Below, piece after piece: positions 26,600 through 34,898 of a stretch of DNA of 64,000 nucleotides. Within the stretch, counting starts at the first letter, position 1; each line of letters opens with the position of its first letter. The notes below the pieces were generated by a model. It made no database searches, was not told the origin of the DNA, and was given only the letters and a program-made list of their open reading frames with translations. The DNA is taken from contig CAYVWB010000006.1 of assembly GCA_964455395.1 (NCBI GenBank), forward strand, positions 28,509 through 92,508. The letters run 5' to 3'. The position numbers and the translations under genes are program-made. Source of the DNA: CAYVWB01 sp964455395 (lineage in GTDB: Bacteria > Desulfobacterota > Desulfovibrionia > Desulfovibrionales > Desulfovibrionaceae).

Positions 26600-28749
26600 C
26601 CGTCGCGCCTCCCTGCCCCCAGCCAGATGGCGGCCTTGGACTCGGCGGTCCAGGCGCTGCCGGCGGCGGGCTGCTGCTTCACCACTTCGGCGCCGGGGAG
26701 CGCGCCTTGGTTCGCCCCTTCTTCCATGATCTGCGGGACGACGCCGAGCTGCGCGAACCGCTCCACGGCCTGTCGCAAGGAGAGCCCCACCACGTCGGGC
26801 GTCACGGGTCGTGTGGCGGCGGCTTCCTTGCGCGTCTTTTCGATGCGCATCACCACGCTGTTGGTGCACGCCGGGGAGACCTGCGCGGCCTGGGCCGGTT
26901 GGCGTGCGGACGCGGAAGTCTCGCTGGGCCGGGTGGCGTTGCAGGCCGCGGCCACAGTCGGGGCCTCGGGCAGCCCTCCGGCGTAGGCCAGCGCGCCCAC
27001 GGCGATTTCCTGGAACGCCGGCGCGGAGACCACCCCGCCGTAGTGATTCGTCTGCGGTTCGTCCACCACCACGGCGATGACGTAGCGGGGATCCGCCGCA
27101 GGAAGCACGCCCACGAAGGACGCGACGTACTCGCCGCCATAGCCGCCGCTGGGGGAGGCTTTCTGTGCGGTGCCGGTCTTGCCTGCCACGCGCAAGCCGG
27201 GGACCCGCGCGCGGGTTCCCGTGCCGTCCTCCTCCACCACTTCGGTGAGCATGTCGAGGACTTCGTCGGCCACGGTTTCGGAGAAGACCCGCACGCCTTG
27301 GCCCGGCTGGGCTTCCGGCGTCTTCACGAGCGAAAGGGGTCGGAGGACCCCTTTGTAGGCGAGACAGGAAAACGCGTTGACCAGCTGCGGCGTCGTGAGG
27401 GAGAACCCCTGCCCGAAAGAGGCTGTCACGAGGTCGATTTCGCGCCACTCTCCCGGCGGCCGGAGAATGCCGCCGCTCTCGCCCGGCAGGTTCAGCGACG
27501 TCTTGCGGCCGAGGCCCAGCCGCTGGAGGTACCCGTGGTAGACCTTGGGACCGAGGAGCAGCCCCATCTTCGCCGTGCCGATATTCGAGGAGTAGCGCAG
27601 CACCCGATTCACCGGCAGCCAGCCGTATTCGTGAGTGTCGCGGATGGTCTTGCGTCCCACCTTGAAGCGGCCGTTCTCACAGAAGAAGAGGGAGTCGCGC
27701 TCCACCAGGCCTTCCTGCATGGCCGCCGCCACCAGGAAAGGCTTCATGGTGGAGCCTTGCTCCACGGCGTCGATGGCCAAAGCGTTGCGCCAAGTCTTGG
27801 CGGAATAGCGCTCGTACTCGTTGGGGTTGAAGAAGGGATACTGCGCCCAGGCGCGGATCTCGTTGGTGCGGACATCCACCACCACGGCGCCGCCCCATTT
27901 GGCCTTGTGCGCCTCCACCGTCTTCTTGAGCGCCTCTTGCGCCAGCAGCTGGATGTGGACATCGATGGTGAGATGCAGGTCCTCGCCCTTGATTTCGCTG
28001 AGGGCTGCGCCGGGTCCGAAACGCAGCAGCGCGCCGCGCGCGTCGCGTTGCACGGTGAGACGCACGGCGTCGCCGGCGAGGCGGTCGTCGTACGCGAGCT
28101 CCAGACCGGAGAGGCCTTGTTCATCCAGCCCCACGAAGCCCAACAACTGCCCGGCGAGGTGGCGGTGCGGATACTTCCGCCCGTACTCCGCAGTGAGGTA
28201 GACGCCCTTGTGCCCCGCTTCCCGGATGGCTGCAGCGGCGCGGTCGCCGATCTTGCGGCTGATCCATACGAACGCGCTCTTGGAAGCGAGCTTCTTGCGG
28301 ATGGCGCTGCGGGGTTCGCCCAAGGCGTCGGCCAGGGTGCGCGCAGCGGCGTCCGGGTTTTCTATCTCCAGGGGATGCGCGAAGACGGAAGCGAACTCCA
28401 CGCTGTTGGCCATCAGCCGGCCGGCGTTGTCGTAGATGGCGCCACGGGGTCCTTTGATGGTCAAGGCCGTGACGTGCTGACGCTCGGCTTTTTCGGCGAG
28501 CATGGGGCCGTCCACCACTTGCACCTGAAAAGCGCGCGCCCACAAGGCGATCCAGAACAGCCCGAAGACCACCGCCACCAAGACGATGCGGGTGCGCGCG
28601 GAAACGCCAGCAGCGCTGGCCTCCAGCCGATGGGCGAACGGCAGTCGCGCCTTGAAGGGCTTGCCGCGGTATGCATTGGCCGACTTGCGAGGGACCCGAC
28701 GGGAGGGGCCGTCTTCGCGCCGGCGGCTGTGTCGTGAGTACTCGCCCAT
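26596..28749 (-). CDS. ftsI: septal transpeptidase FtsI (class B PBP) with C-terminal PASTA domain
   Basis: A 717-residue penicillin-binding protein that crosslinks septal peptidoglycan with FtsW. A basic cytoplasmic N-terminus precedes one membrane segment (about 53-71), then the PBP dimerisation domain (KGPRGAIYDNAGRLMA, 99-114) and the transpeptidase domain with SxxK (S333-TM-K336), SSN (387-389) and KTG (524-526). After a low-complexity linker a PASTA domain follows (PDVVGLSLRQAVERFAQLG, about 644-712), a lipid II or peptidoglycan-binding module absent from E. coli FtsI. It begins 54 bases after ftsL and overlaps murE by 4 bases. Confidence 0.96.
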   Translation of the reverse strand: MGEYSRHSRRREDGPSRRVPRKSANAYRGKPFKARLPFAHRLEASAAGVSARTRIVLVAVVFGLFWIALWARAFQVQVVDGPMLAEKAERQHVTALTIKGPRGAIYDNAGRLMANSVEFASVFAHPLEIENPDAAARTLADALGEPRSAIRKKLASKSAFVWISRKIGDRAAAAIREAGHKGVYLTAEYGRKYPHRHLAGQLLGFVGLDEQGLSGLELAYDDRLAGDAVRLTVQRDARGALLRFGPGAALSEIKGEDLHLTIDVHIQLLAQEALKKTVEAHKAKWGGAVVVDVRTNEIRAWAQYPFFNPNEYERYSAKTWRNALAIDAVEQGSTMKPFLVAAAMQEGLVERDSLFFCENGRFKVGRKTIRDTHEYGWLPVNRVLRYSSNIGTAKMGLLLGPKVYHGYLQRLGLGRKTSLNLPGESGGILRPPGEWREIDLVTASFGQGFSLTTPQLVNAFSCLAYKGVLRPLSLVKTPEAQPGQGVRVFSETVADEVLDMLTEVVEEDGTGTRARVPGLRVAGKTGTAQKASPSGGYGGEYVASFVGVLPAADPRYVIAVVVDEPQTNHYGGVVSAPAFQEIAVGALAYAGGLPEAPTVAAACNATRPSETSASARQPAQAAQVSPACTNSVVMRIEKTRKEAAATRPVTPDVVGLSLRQAVERFAQLGVVPQIMEEGANQGALPGAEVVKQQPAAGSAWTAESKAAIWLGAGRRDG

Positions 28750-28803
28750 GGTCGTTACGCGTCCATCATATCCTTGTCGATCAGCAGGGTTTGTCGACGC
28801 CGC

Positions 28804-29115
28804 CTAAAGCAGCACGTCCGGGCCGGCGTCCTGGGAGCGCGCCGGGGGGGCTTGCCGCAACTGTCCCGGCTGCGCGGGCCGCATGCCGAGTTCCTCCGCT
28901 TTCTTGCGCAGGCGGTATGGAGAAGCGAGGTTGTCGCGCTCCAGCTGCAGTTTGGCGCGCAGGTCCATGGTGTCAGCCTGACGCGCCTCGATTTGCTCCA
29001 GACGGTAGGCCAGGTCCATGCGTTCGATGTTGACCCACACCACGGCCACGCCCAGCAGCAGCGCCGCGGCGGCCGCCGCCACGCACAGTCCGGTATCCTT
29101 GGAGAGCCGCATCAC
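28804..29115 (-). CDS. ftsL: cell division protein FtsL
   Basis: A 103-residue bitopic protein: short cytoplasmic start, one membrane segment (about 9-29), then a periplasmic coiled coil (NIERMDLAYRLEQIEARQ) and the KKAEELGMRPAQPGQL end typical of FtsL. It joins FtsB and FtsQ to activate FtsWI. ATG 29115 shares ATGA with the rsmH stop. Primary sequence is weakly conserved, so topology and the rsmH-ftsL-ftsI order carry the call. Confidence 0.88.
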   Translation of the reverse strand: MMRLSKDTGLCVAAAAAALLLGVAVVWVNIERMDLAYRLEQIEARQADTMDLRAKLQLERDNLASPYRLRKKAEELGMRPAQPGQLRQAPPARSQDAGPDVLL

Positions 29116-30395
29116 CGCCGCCTCCCGGGTTTGCCTTTGCCGGGCCGGCGCCCCCGCGCCTGGGGCCCCGCGCTCACCGGCGACCCCTTGGGACGACGCA
29201 GCGCAGAGGACTCCGCCGAGGTCAGCCGCTCCGCCGCGCGGAGCTTGGCGCTGCGCGCACGGCTGTTGGCTTCGGCTTCCTCCGCCGTGGGGGCGAGGGG
29301 CTTCTTCGTCAGGATGCGCAACCGCGGCTCGCCCTCGCAGACGCAGCGCACGGCGCCGGTCGGACAGACGCAGCCGTGGGCCTCGTTCCGAAAAGCCGTT
29401 TTCACGGCGCGGTCTTCCAGGGAATGAAAGCTGATGATGACCACGCGCCCCCCCGGCGCCAGCCGCGCCGGGATGCGTTCCAGGAACGCGCGGAGCTGCT
29501 CCAGCTCGCGGTTCACACGCATGCGCAGCGCTTGAAAGGTCCGGGTGGCGGGATGACGCCGCGCAGTATGGCGCATCTTGGCGGGGTAGGCCTGCGCGAC
29601 GATTTCGGCGAGCTGACTCGTGGTCTCGATGGGCGCGACCTCCCGGGCGTTGACGATGGCGCGAGCGATGCGGCCGGCCAGCGGGTCCTCGCCAAGATCG
29701 CGGATGAGCGTTGCGAGCTCCTCATGGGGCGCCTGGTTGACGATGACGGCGGCCGGTTCCTCGTCATGGTCGCGACTCATGCGCATGTCCAGGGGCCCGT
29801 CGTGGAGAAAGCTGAAGCCGCGCTCGGCGTCGTCAAGCTGCAGAGAGGAAACGCCGAGGTCCAGCAGCGCCCCGTCCAGACGCTCCCAGCCGAGTTCGTC
29901 AAGAAAGGCCTCGAAGTCGGCGTAGACGCCGAGCCGGAAAGCGACCTTGTCGGCCCACGGCGCCAGACGCGCCCGAGCGCGGGCCATGGCGTCCGGATCA
30001 CGATCCACACCGAGCAGGCGCGCTTCGCCGCCGACAGCTTCCATGAGCCTGGCGGCGTGGCCGCCGAAGCCGAGGGTGCCGTCCAGGTAGCGCCCGCCGG
30101 GCTTGGGCGCGAGCAGACGCAGCGTCTCGTCGGGCATGACCGCTGCGTGGGCGAACTCGCCGCCGGCAACAATGTCGTCATCCTCACCTTGAACACACGC
30201 TGCTGTGCGGCCTGGGGGCGCCTCCCCTCGCGACAAGCGCGCCGGAGTTGTGCGGTCGTATCCGCCGTACGCGATCGCCCCCTTGCCGCCGCACGCGACT
30301 GCCCCCTCGCCGTAGCGCGACGATGTCGGGCAAGCGGCTTGGCAAGCGCGCGCCGAGTCGTGTGCGAGAGGCGTTTGGGACGTGGGGAACGGCAT
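29112..30395 (-). CDS. rsmH: 16S rRNA (cytosine(1402)-N4)-methyltransferase RsmH (MraW)
   Basis: SAM-dependent methyltransferase of 16S rRNA C1402. The core begins at FAHAAVMPDETLRLL and shows GGRYLDGTLGFGGHA (SAM motif I), LLGVDRDPDAM, LLDLGVSSLQLDDAERGFSF, GPLDMRM and the closing VIISFHSLEDRAVK. The start is uncertain. ATG 30395 has AAGGA 8 bases upstream and gives 427 residues, leaving about 85 residues of low-complexity sequence before the core; that part has an imperfect repeat (GAVACGGK/GAIAYGGY). Usual family length is near 310. No start with a good ribosome binding site was found closer to the core. It lies 97 bases after mraZ and overlaps ftsL by 4 bases. Confidence 0.9.
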   Translation of the reverse strand: MPFPTSQTPLAHDSARACQAACPTSSRYGEGAVACGGKGAIAYGGYDRTTPARLSRGEAPPGRTAACVQGEDDDIVAGGEFAHAAVMPDETLRLLAPKPGGRYLDGTLGFGGHAARLMEAVGGEARLLGVDRDPDAMARARARLAPWADKVAFRLGVYADFEAFLDELGWERLDGALLDLGVSSLQLDDAERGFSFLHDGPLDMRMSRDHDEEPAAVIVNQAPHEELATLIRDLGEDPLAGRIARAIVNAREVAPIETTSQLAEIVAQAYPAKMRHTARRHPATRTFQALRMRVNRELEQLRAFLERIPARLAPGGRVVIISFHSLEDRAVKTAFRNEAHGCVCPTGAVRCVCEGEPRLRILTKKPLAPTAEEAEANSRARSAKLRAAERLTSAESSALRRPKGSPVSAGPQARGRRPGKGKPGRRR

Positions 30396-30492
30396 GGGGC
30401 GTCCTTGGCTTCGTGTTGCAGGTTGGTGAACGATGTTGGCGTCGCCGGGCCTCCGGGTTCTCGCCGTGGGTGGCGACCGGTCGCTTTCGTGC

Positions 30493-30942
30493 TCAGAGTG
30501 GGACGTCGACACCGCTTTCGGCGAGGTCGTCCGCCACATCCGAGAAGTCCTGCTCGGTGGCGGCGGCGAGTCGATCCGGGCTCCAGATCTCGAACTTTTC
30601 GAGTTGACCGACGAGCTCGGCGTCTCGCTCCAGGCCGGCGTAATCGCGGTGCGCCTGGGAGAGACGGACGCGGCCTTGTTTGTCCATCACCAGCTCCTCT
30701 GCGCCACCAATAACCAATCTTCGAAAGTCTCGCAATTTTCTAGAAGAGTTCTTGAGCTTGCTGATTTTGTATTCAAACTCCTCCCAGCTTGGCAGAGGGA
30801 AGCCCACGAGGCAGCTGTCGTAGGTGGTGACGACGAAGCGGCCCTCGGCGCAGCGCGCAACGAGAAGGTCCCGGAATTCCGGGGGAATCATGAGACGACC
30901 TTTGTCGTCGAGGGTGCGTGTCGACCGGCCGCGGAAGAGCAT
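30493..30942 (-). CDS. mraZ: transcriptional regulator MraZ
   Basis: A 149-residue protein of two AbrB-like MraZ domains. [20 protein letters not shown] opens the first and [22 protein letters not shown] the second; DxxGR is the DNA-contacting turn. MraZ is a ring-forming repressor of the dcw operon. The ATG at 30942 was chosen over 30990 because MLFRG is the usual start. Three TGGGA boxes lie just upstream, so the gene very likely represses its own cluster. Confidence 0.95.
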   Translation of the reverse strand: MLFRGRSTRTLDDKGRLMIPPEFRDLLVARCAEGRFVVTTYDSCLVGFPLPSWEEFEYKISKLKNSSRKLRDFRRLVIGGAEELVMDKQGRVRLSQAHRDYAGLERDAELVGQLEKFEIWSPDRLAAATEQDFSDVADDLAESGVDVPL

Positions 30943-30955
30943 GGCGCGCGTTATC

Positions 30956-30980
30956 TCCCACTTTTTCCCACGTTTTCCCA
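30956..30980 (-). promoter_or_regulatory. three MraZ binding boxes (TGGGA repeats)
   Basis: On the minus strand TGGGA occurs three times (30976-30980, 30966-30970, 30956-30960) with exact 5-base spacers. This is the TGGGN-N5 direct-repeat operator known for MraZ. The boxes lie between the dcw promoter and the mraZ start, where binding would block transcription. Confidence 0.85.
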
Positions 30981-30981
30981 C

Positions 30982-31010
30982 CCTATCCACGCTTTTTATT
31001 CAACTGTCAA
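30982..31010 (-). promoter_or_regulatory. dcw cluster promoter
   Basis: A perfect -35 TTGACA (31005-31010) is followed after 17 bases by a weak -10, GATAGG (30982-30987). The MraZ boxes begin directly after the -10, so repression and the housekeeping promoter overlap. The 31011-31221 stretch towards the divergent HD-GYP gene is AT-rich and shows no further confident element. Confidence 0.7.
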
Positions 31011-31221
31011 GAACTTAATGTTTTTTTCTCTAGAAAAAATTTAACATGCGGGCTATTGTGGCAGGTTATGGCGTCCTCTGGTTGTTTTGTCCGGTGTGGT
31101 CTTCGCGAACCATTTGCCATTGCATCGAAAGCGAATTATGGTGGGGTTCTGTGATGTCGTCGCACCTTCGCCACACAACCGACGCCTTCGTGAGCGTCCT
31201 CGTTCTTCAGGCGGTCCTCCC

Positions 31222-32217
31222 ATGAGCGGCGCGAAGTCCACCATTCCTGACAACATTTCCGAGGAATACTACCAGATCTCCCCGGAAATATTGCAGAGTT
31301 TCCCAAAATATCGCCCTCCGCTGGATCTCTTCCGGTTCAAGGAAGCCATCGCCACGCTGGAGCCGTACAGTCGGAAGGGTCAGCGGCTTTCAGGCCAGCA
31401 AGTGGACGCCATCCACGCGCTGTGCGACGATGGGATGCTCTTCGTGGCGCGCAGCGATCACCCCGTCTATTCCAAGCACATCGTCAAGCAATTGGATCTT
31501 GTGTTGGTGGACGCGCATCTGAAGGAATCCGAAATTGCGGACATCTTCATGCGCGCGTTGGCGTGGCGGCTGGAGCAATTCTTTGACCAGCCGGTCCAGG
31601 TGGTTTTCGACAAGCTCTACGCCGACATCATGGTGTTGACCGAGTACCTCAGCAAGGACTGGCACCGCGTCAAGGCGCTTCTCAAGCGGCTTCACAAGGA
31701 GCACACCCTGGTCAACCATTCCGCCAATTCCGGCGTCTTCGGCTTGTGGCTCTATCTGAAGGCGCGCAAGGGCAACTTCAAGCGCAAGGATCTGGACCGC
31801 GCGGCGCTGGCCTTTTTCCTCCACGACATGGGCATGGTGAAAATCCCCGAGTTCATTCGAAGCAAAGCCGTGCCGTTGACGCAGGAGGAACGCCAGAAGA
31901 TCCACCAGCACCCCGTCATCGGCGTGAAGATGGCGGACAAGCTGGGGCTGACGTTCGGGGAGATCAAGGCGTGCATCGTCGAGCACCACGAGCGGCTGGA
32001 CGGCTCCGGCTATCCCCGCAAGGTTTCCGGCGAGGAACTCTCGAAGTTGGGCCGGCTTTGCGCCGTGGCGGACTCCTTCACGGCCATGATTTCCGAGCGG
32101 CCTTACGCCGAGGCCATGGAGCCGCGCCAAGCCGCGCAGGCCCTGGCGCAGGACAAGCGCTACGACGAACGCTTCGCCAACATCGTCAAGATGGCGTACA
32201 TCACCGGCGAGTTCTGA
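31222..32217 (+). CDS. HD-GYP domain protein, probable cyclic-di-GMP phosphodiesterase
   Basis: A 331-residue soluble protein. The C-terminal half is an HD-GYP domain: His 166 (NHSANSG), the HD pair 201-202 in FFLHDMGMVKIP, and HHERLDGSGYP at 255-265, so the expected metal ligands and GYP motif are present. The Lys after HDxG is Met here. The N-terminal 150 residues have no domain I can name. HD-GYP proteins hydrolyse cyclic-di-GMP and often tune motility, which fits a flagellated cell. ATG 31222 is favoured because the protein looks natural from MSGAKS; the ribosome binding site is weak. It is divergent from mraZ and followed by an amidohydrolase gene 56 bases later. Confidence 0.8.
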   Translation: MSGAKSTIPDNISEEYYQISPEILQSFPKYRPPLDLFRFKEAIATLEPYSRKGQRLSGQQVDAIHALCDDGMLFVARSDHPVYSKHIVKQLDLVLVDAHLKESEIADIFMRALAWRLEQFFDQPVQVVFDKLYADIMVLTEYLSKDWHRVKALLKRLHKEHTLVNHSANSGVFGLWLYLKARKGNFKRKDLDRAALAFFLHDMGMVKIPEFIRSKAVPLTQEERQKIHQHPVIGVKMADKLGLTFGEIKACIVEHHERLDGSGYPRKVSGEELSKLGRLCAVADSFTAMISERPYAEAMEPRQAAQALAQDKRYDERFANIVKMAYITGEF

Positions 32218-32273
32218 GTTCCTTCGCGCGATCCACACCGCATCCCTGCGCGTCTCCACCGCCCCTCTGCTCC

Positions 32274-33104
32274 ATGTCGCCCCTTCGTACAGATTTCCAC
32301 GCGCACGCGCTCCATCCCAAGATCGCCGCCAAAGCCGTCGCGCAGCTCCACGCGCACTACGGCATCGCACCCGTGGGTTCGGGTTTGCTGGCGGACTTGC
32401 TCGCCGCCGAGGCCGCAGCGGGAACGCAGCAGGTGGTCATCCACTGCGCGGCCACGGCGCCGGCGCAAGTCATCCCCGCCAACAACTGGGCGCTCAGCCT
32501 CGTCGAGCAGGCAGCGGATCTCGCTGTTTCCGGTGACGCTGCGCAAGCGATCCGCGTGGTCCCCTTCGGCACGCTGCACCCAGCGTACGCGGACTGGGAG
32601 CGGGAGCTGGACCGGCTCCGGACGGCTGGCGTCAAGGGGTTGAAATTCCACCCGGAGTTCCAGGGTTTCCGGATGGACGATCCCTCGCTCCTGCCCATCA
32701 TGGAGGCGGCGCAGGCGGATTTTTTTTTCTTGTTCCATGTGGGAGACGAGCTGCCGCCGGCGCAGAACCCGTCGTGTCCCGTGAAGTTGGCGGCGCTCTT
32801 GGACGCATTTCCGCAGGCGCGCGTCATTGCGGCGCATCTGGGAGGATACCTGCACTGGGCGTGCGCGCTGGAGCAGCTCGCGGGCCGGGATGTGTGGCTG
32901 GACACTTCGAGCGCGCTGCCCTTCATCGACGAGGCCACGCTCAAGGCGATCGTCTCGAAGCATCCTCGGGAGCGACTGCTCTTCGGGAGCGACTGGCCGC
33001 TGGGCGACCCGGCCGTGGAGGCGGGGTTGTTGCGTTCACGTCTCGGGTGGGCGGAGTCGGAGGTGTTGGCGTTGATGGAGAACGGGGGTCGTCTGGTGGG
33101 CTAG
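32274..33104 (+). CDS. amidohydrolase family (TIM-barrel metal hydrolase)
   Basis: A 276-residue protein of the amidohydrolase-2 type. The metal-binding DFHAH (7-11) opens it, followed by GVKGLKFHPEFQGF, a histidine in FLFHVGDE, AHLGG and the closing LLFGSDWPLGDP with the catalytic Asp. Members are hydrolases or decarboxylases; the substrate cannot be deduced. No clear ribosome binding site precedes ATG 32274, which is the first start that yields the DFHAH motif at the N-terminus. It may be translated from the HD-GYP transcript. Confidence 0.8.
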   Translation: MSPLRTDFHAHALHPKIAAKAVAQLHAHYGIAPVGSGLLADLLAAEAAAGTQQVVIHCAATAPAQVIPANNWALSLVEQAADLAVSGDAAQAIRVVPFGTLHPAYADWERELDRLRTAGVKGLKFHPEFQGFRMDDPSLLPIMEAAQADFFFLFHVGDELPPAQNPSCPVKLAALLDAFPQARVIAAHLGGYLHWACALEQLAGRDVWLDTSSALPFIDEATLKAIVSKHPRERLLFGSDWPLGDPAVEAGLLRSRLGWAESEVLALMENGGRLVG

Positions 33105-33132
33105 GGTCTTTACAGATCAACACTTTTTTGCA

Positions 33133-33151
33133 TGCTCCTTCTAAAGGAGCA
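33133..33151 (+). promoter_or_regulatory. hairpin covering the ribosome binding site of the next gene
   Basis: TGCTCCTT (33133-33140), loop CTA and AAGGAGCA (33144-33151) form a perfect 8-bp stem. It contains AAGGAG, the ribosome binding site of the ATG at 33156, which would be hidden in the folded RNA. This suggests translational control, which is an inference. Confidence 0.5.
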
Positions 33152-33155
33152 CAGC

Positions 33156-34096
33156 ATGAGCGTCAAAAAAAAAGAGTGTTTCTTCATCTCGCCGATAGAC
33201 CAGCCAGACTCAGAAATCCGCAAAAACGCAGACCTTGTACTTGAGTACATAGTCCGTCCAGCTGCCGAAGACGCTGGTTACGTGGCGATACGCGGCGACG
33301 AGATCGACAAACCAGGCCTTATCACCACTCAAGTATTACAAGCTGTGATGGATTCACCTCTTGTCATTGCGGACTTGACGCACTCCAACCCCAACGTCTT
33401 CTATGAACTCGCCGTGCGGCACGCGACTAGAAAACCCACGATAAGCATTATCAGAATGGACGAGAAAATCCCTTTTGATGTCGCGAACTCGCGAACAGTG
33501 TTTTATGGCACGGACATGGAAAGCGGCAGCAAGGCGAAGCAAGAAATCACCAAACAAATCAAATCAATGGAAGATGGCGAAATAATTGATGCGCCTATAT
33601 CTTTGCTCAAGACTTTCAACTCCTCAGCGTCAGCAAAAAGAAGGAGGATAAATATTTTGCTGATATCATATCGTCAATCAGTGAGCTTTCCAAATACATC
33701 AAATCATCTTCTCAACGAGAACCCGTCTGGCTACAGGACTTTCAGCAAAATCTGAGTGCGACAATCCTGCAGGACCTTGGGATGGAGAGAAGGCTGACTC
33801 AAAGCGCATTCGATATCTCCACCGGTGAGTTGTCCACATCGCGTTACGAAAGTTATGTAGTGGAGCTTCTGGAGGATGCTCCCTGGGTCGCCACTCACAA
33901 ACCGAACCTGAACGAGCTAAACTTACCAAGCATCGACAGGTTCATCGGAGAACTAATAGAGGCTCTCAATGACTTGCCTGGGCTCCATTGGTTCTTCAAA
34001 CACAAAATTGACTTCATACAGACTTTTTTAAATGAGAAATACGCCGAACAACAAAACCGCCGCCCCCATATCCGGAAGCGACGGTTCATACCGTGA
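33156..34096 (+). pseudogene. TIR/deoxyribosyltransferase-like defence-type protein, split by a frameshift
   Basis: The N-terminal half (about 149 residues) has CFFISPIDQPDSEIRKNADL, RPAAEDAGYVAIRGDEID, GLITTQVLQAV and VIADLTHSNPNVFYELAVRHA. This resembles the nucleoside 2-deoxyribosyltransferase/TIR-like family found in many stand-alone, defence-associated proteins. After DAPIS the frame turns to LLKTFN and stops at 33755. In the frame reached by one added base near 33602 the sequence continues as FAQDFQLLSVSKKKEDKYFADI without a stop through the reading frame at 33782 to 34096, giving about 312 residues in all. One T lost from a T-run explains it. The gene is strikingly AT-rich (two counted rows: 45 G+C of 120), a sign of transfer. 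Whether the frameshift is real is open. Confidence 0.7.
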
Positions 34097-34112
34097 GCGC
34101 GGCAGAAACGAA

Positions 34113-34457
34113 CTAGAACACGATCTTCTCCGCAGGGCGGCGTTCCGGGACGTACTCGTGCGGGATCTCCTCCTCGTTCCACGCCTTGGAGACGTAGAGG
34201 CCGCAGTAGCACGCGCCGTACTCGGCCACGTCGGGTTCGCGGTAGACGCACGGGCAGATGATGTCCTTGTCGTGTTCGTACTCACCGGAAGCGATGCGAC
34301 AGGGGCACGCCATGTAGCCGTAGCGCTCCTTGTTGGCCAACAGGCCTTCCATGAGCGGCAGGGTCATGGTCTCCATATCCTTGTTGAAATAGTAGCCCTT
34401 GGGCTCCTGGATGCGTTTGAGCATCTCGTAGAGTTGGTGGGGCGTCATGGCGCTCAT
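34113..34457 (-). CDS. ferredoxin:thioredoxin reductase catalytic chain-like protein
   Basis: A 114-residue protein with all family cysteines: CPCR (C51, C53), CPC (C68, C70) and CYC (C83, C85). In this family they bind a 4Fe-4S cluster and form the redox-active disulfide, which takes electrons from ferredoxin to reduce a thiol protein. There is no plant-type variable chain here. ATG 34457 shares ATGA with the stop of the glutaredoxin gene, so the two are co-translated and probably form one electron-transfer pair. It is convergent with the AT-rich gene, with 16 bases between stops. Confidence 0.92.
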   Translation of the reverse strand: MSAMTPHQLYEMLKRIQEPKGYYFNKDMETMTLPLMEGLLANKERYGYMACPCRIASGEYEHDKDIICPCVYREPDVAEYGACYCGLYVSKAWNEEEIPHEYVPERRPAEKIVF

Positions 34458-34705
34458 AAGCCGAGGGCCTCCTTGATCTGGTCTTTGCGGAAGCCCACCA
34501 CCACCACGGGCTCGTCGCCGATGAGGATGGTGGGGAAAGAGCAGGCCGGGTTGAACTTCTTCACTTCGTCGATGAGCTGCTTGCGCTCTTCGCCTTGCGC
34601 GGAGTCCACGTGGACCACTTCGTAGGCGACGTCGCTGTCGTCGAGGAATTTCTTGGCGTTCTTGCAGTGGATACAGGTGGAAAGAGCGTAGACGAGCACG
34701 CGCAC
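34454..34705 (-). CDS. glutaredoxin-family thiol-disulfide protein
   Basis: An 83-residue thioredoxin-fold protein with active site C11-IH-C14 and a cis-Pro in SFPTILIGD. I chose GTG 34705 because AAGGAG ends 6 bases before it; the TTG at 34711 abuts that site. It is the likely redox partner of the FTR-like protein encoded next, replacing glutathione as electron source. The intergenic stretch to fliM (34706-34898) has no further gene. Confidence 0.9.
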   Translation of the reverse strand: MRVLVYALSTCIHCKNAKKFLDDSDVAYEVVHVDSAQGEERKQLIDEVKKFNPACSFPTILIGDEPVVVVGFRKDQIKEALGL

Positions 34706-34898
34706 AGGCAACTCCTTTGGTCGGTCAGGGGGCTGGGGCCCCTGTTCGGTTCATGAGGCGATTCAGCATGGACGGCGCCGCCGAGCCGAACCAGGGGAGG
34801 GGCGCGGGCGCGTTGTCACAAGATACATCAACGTCCATCTTATCTCGTGTGAGCGGCGTTGTGTCAAGCCATGTGGCGCCGTGGGGGGGAAAATCGTC

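Noticed and set aside
33165..33175. Run of A (AAA AAA AAA) at the start of the AT-rich gene as a programmed frameshift site
   Set aside because: The frame stays correct for more than 140 residues after it; the actual break is near 33602.
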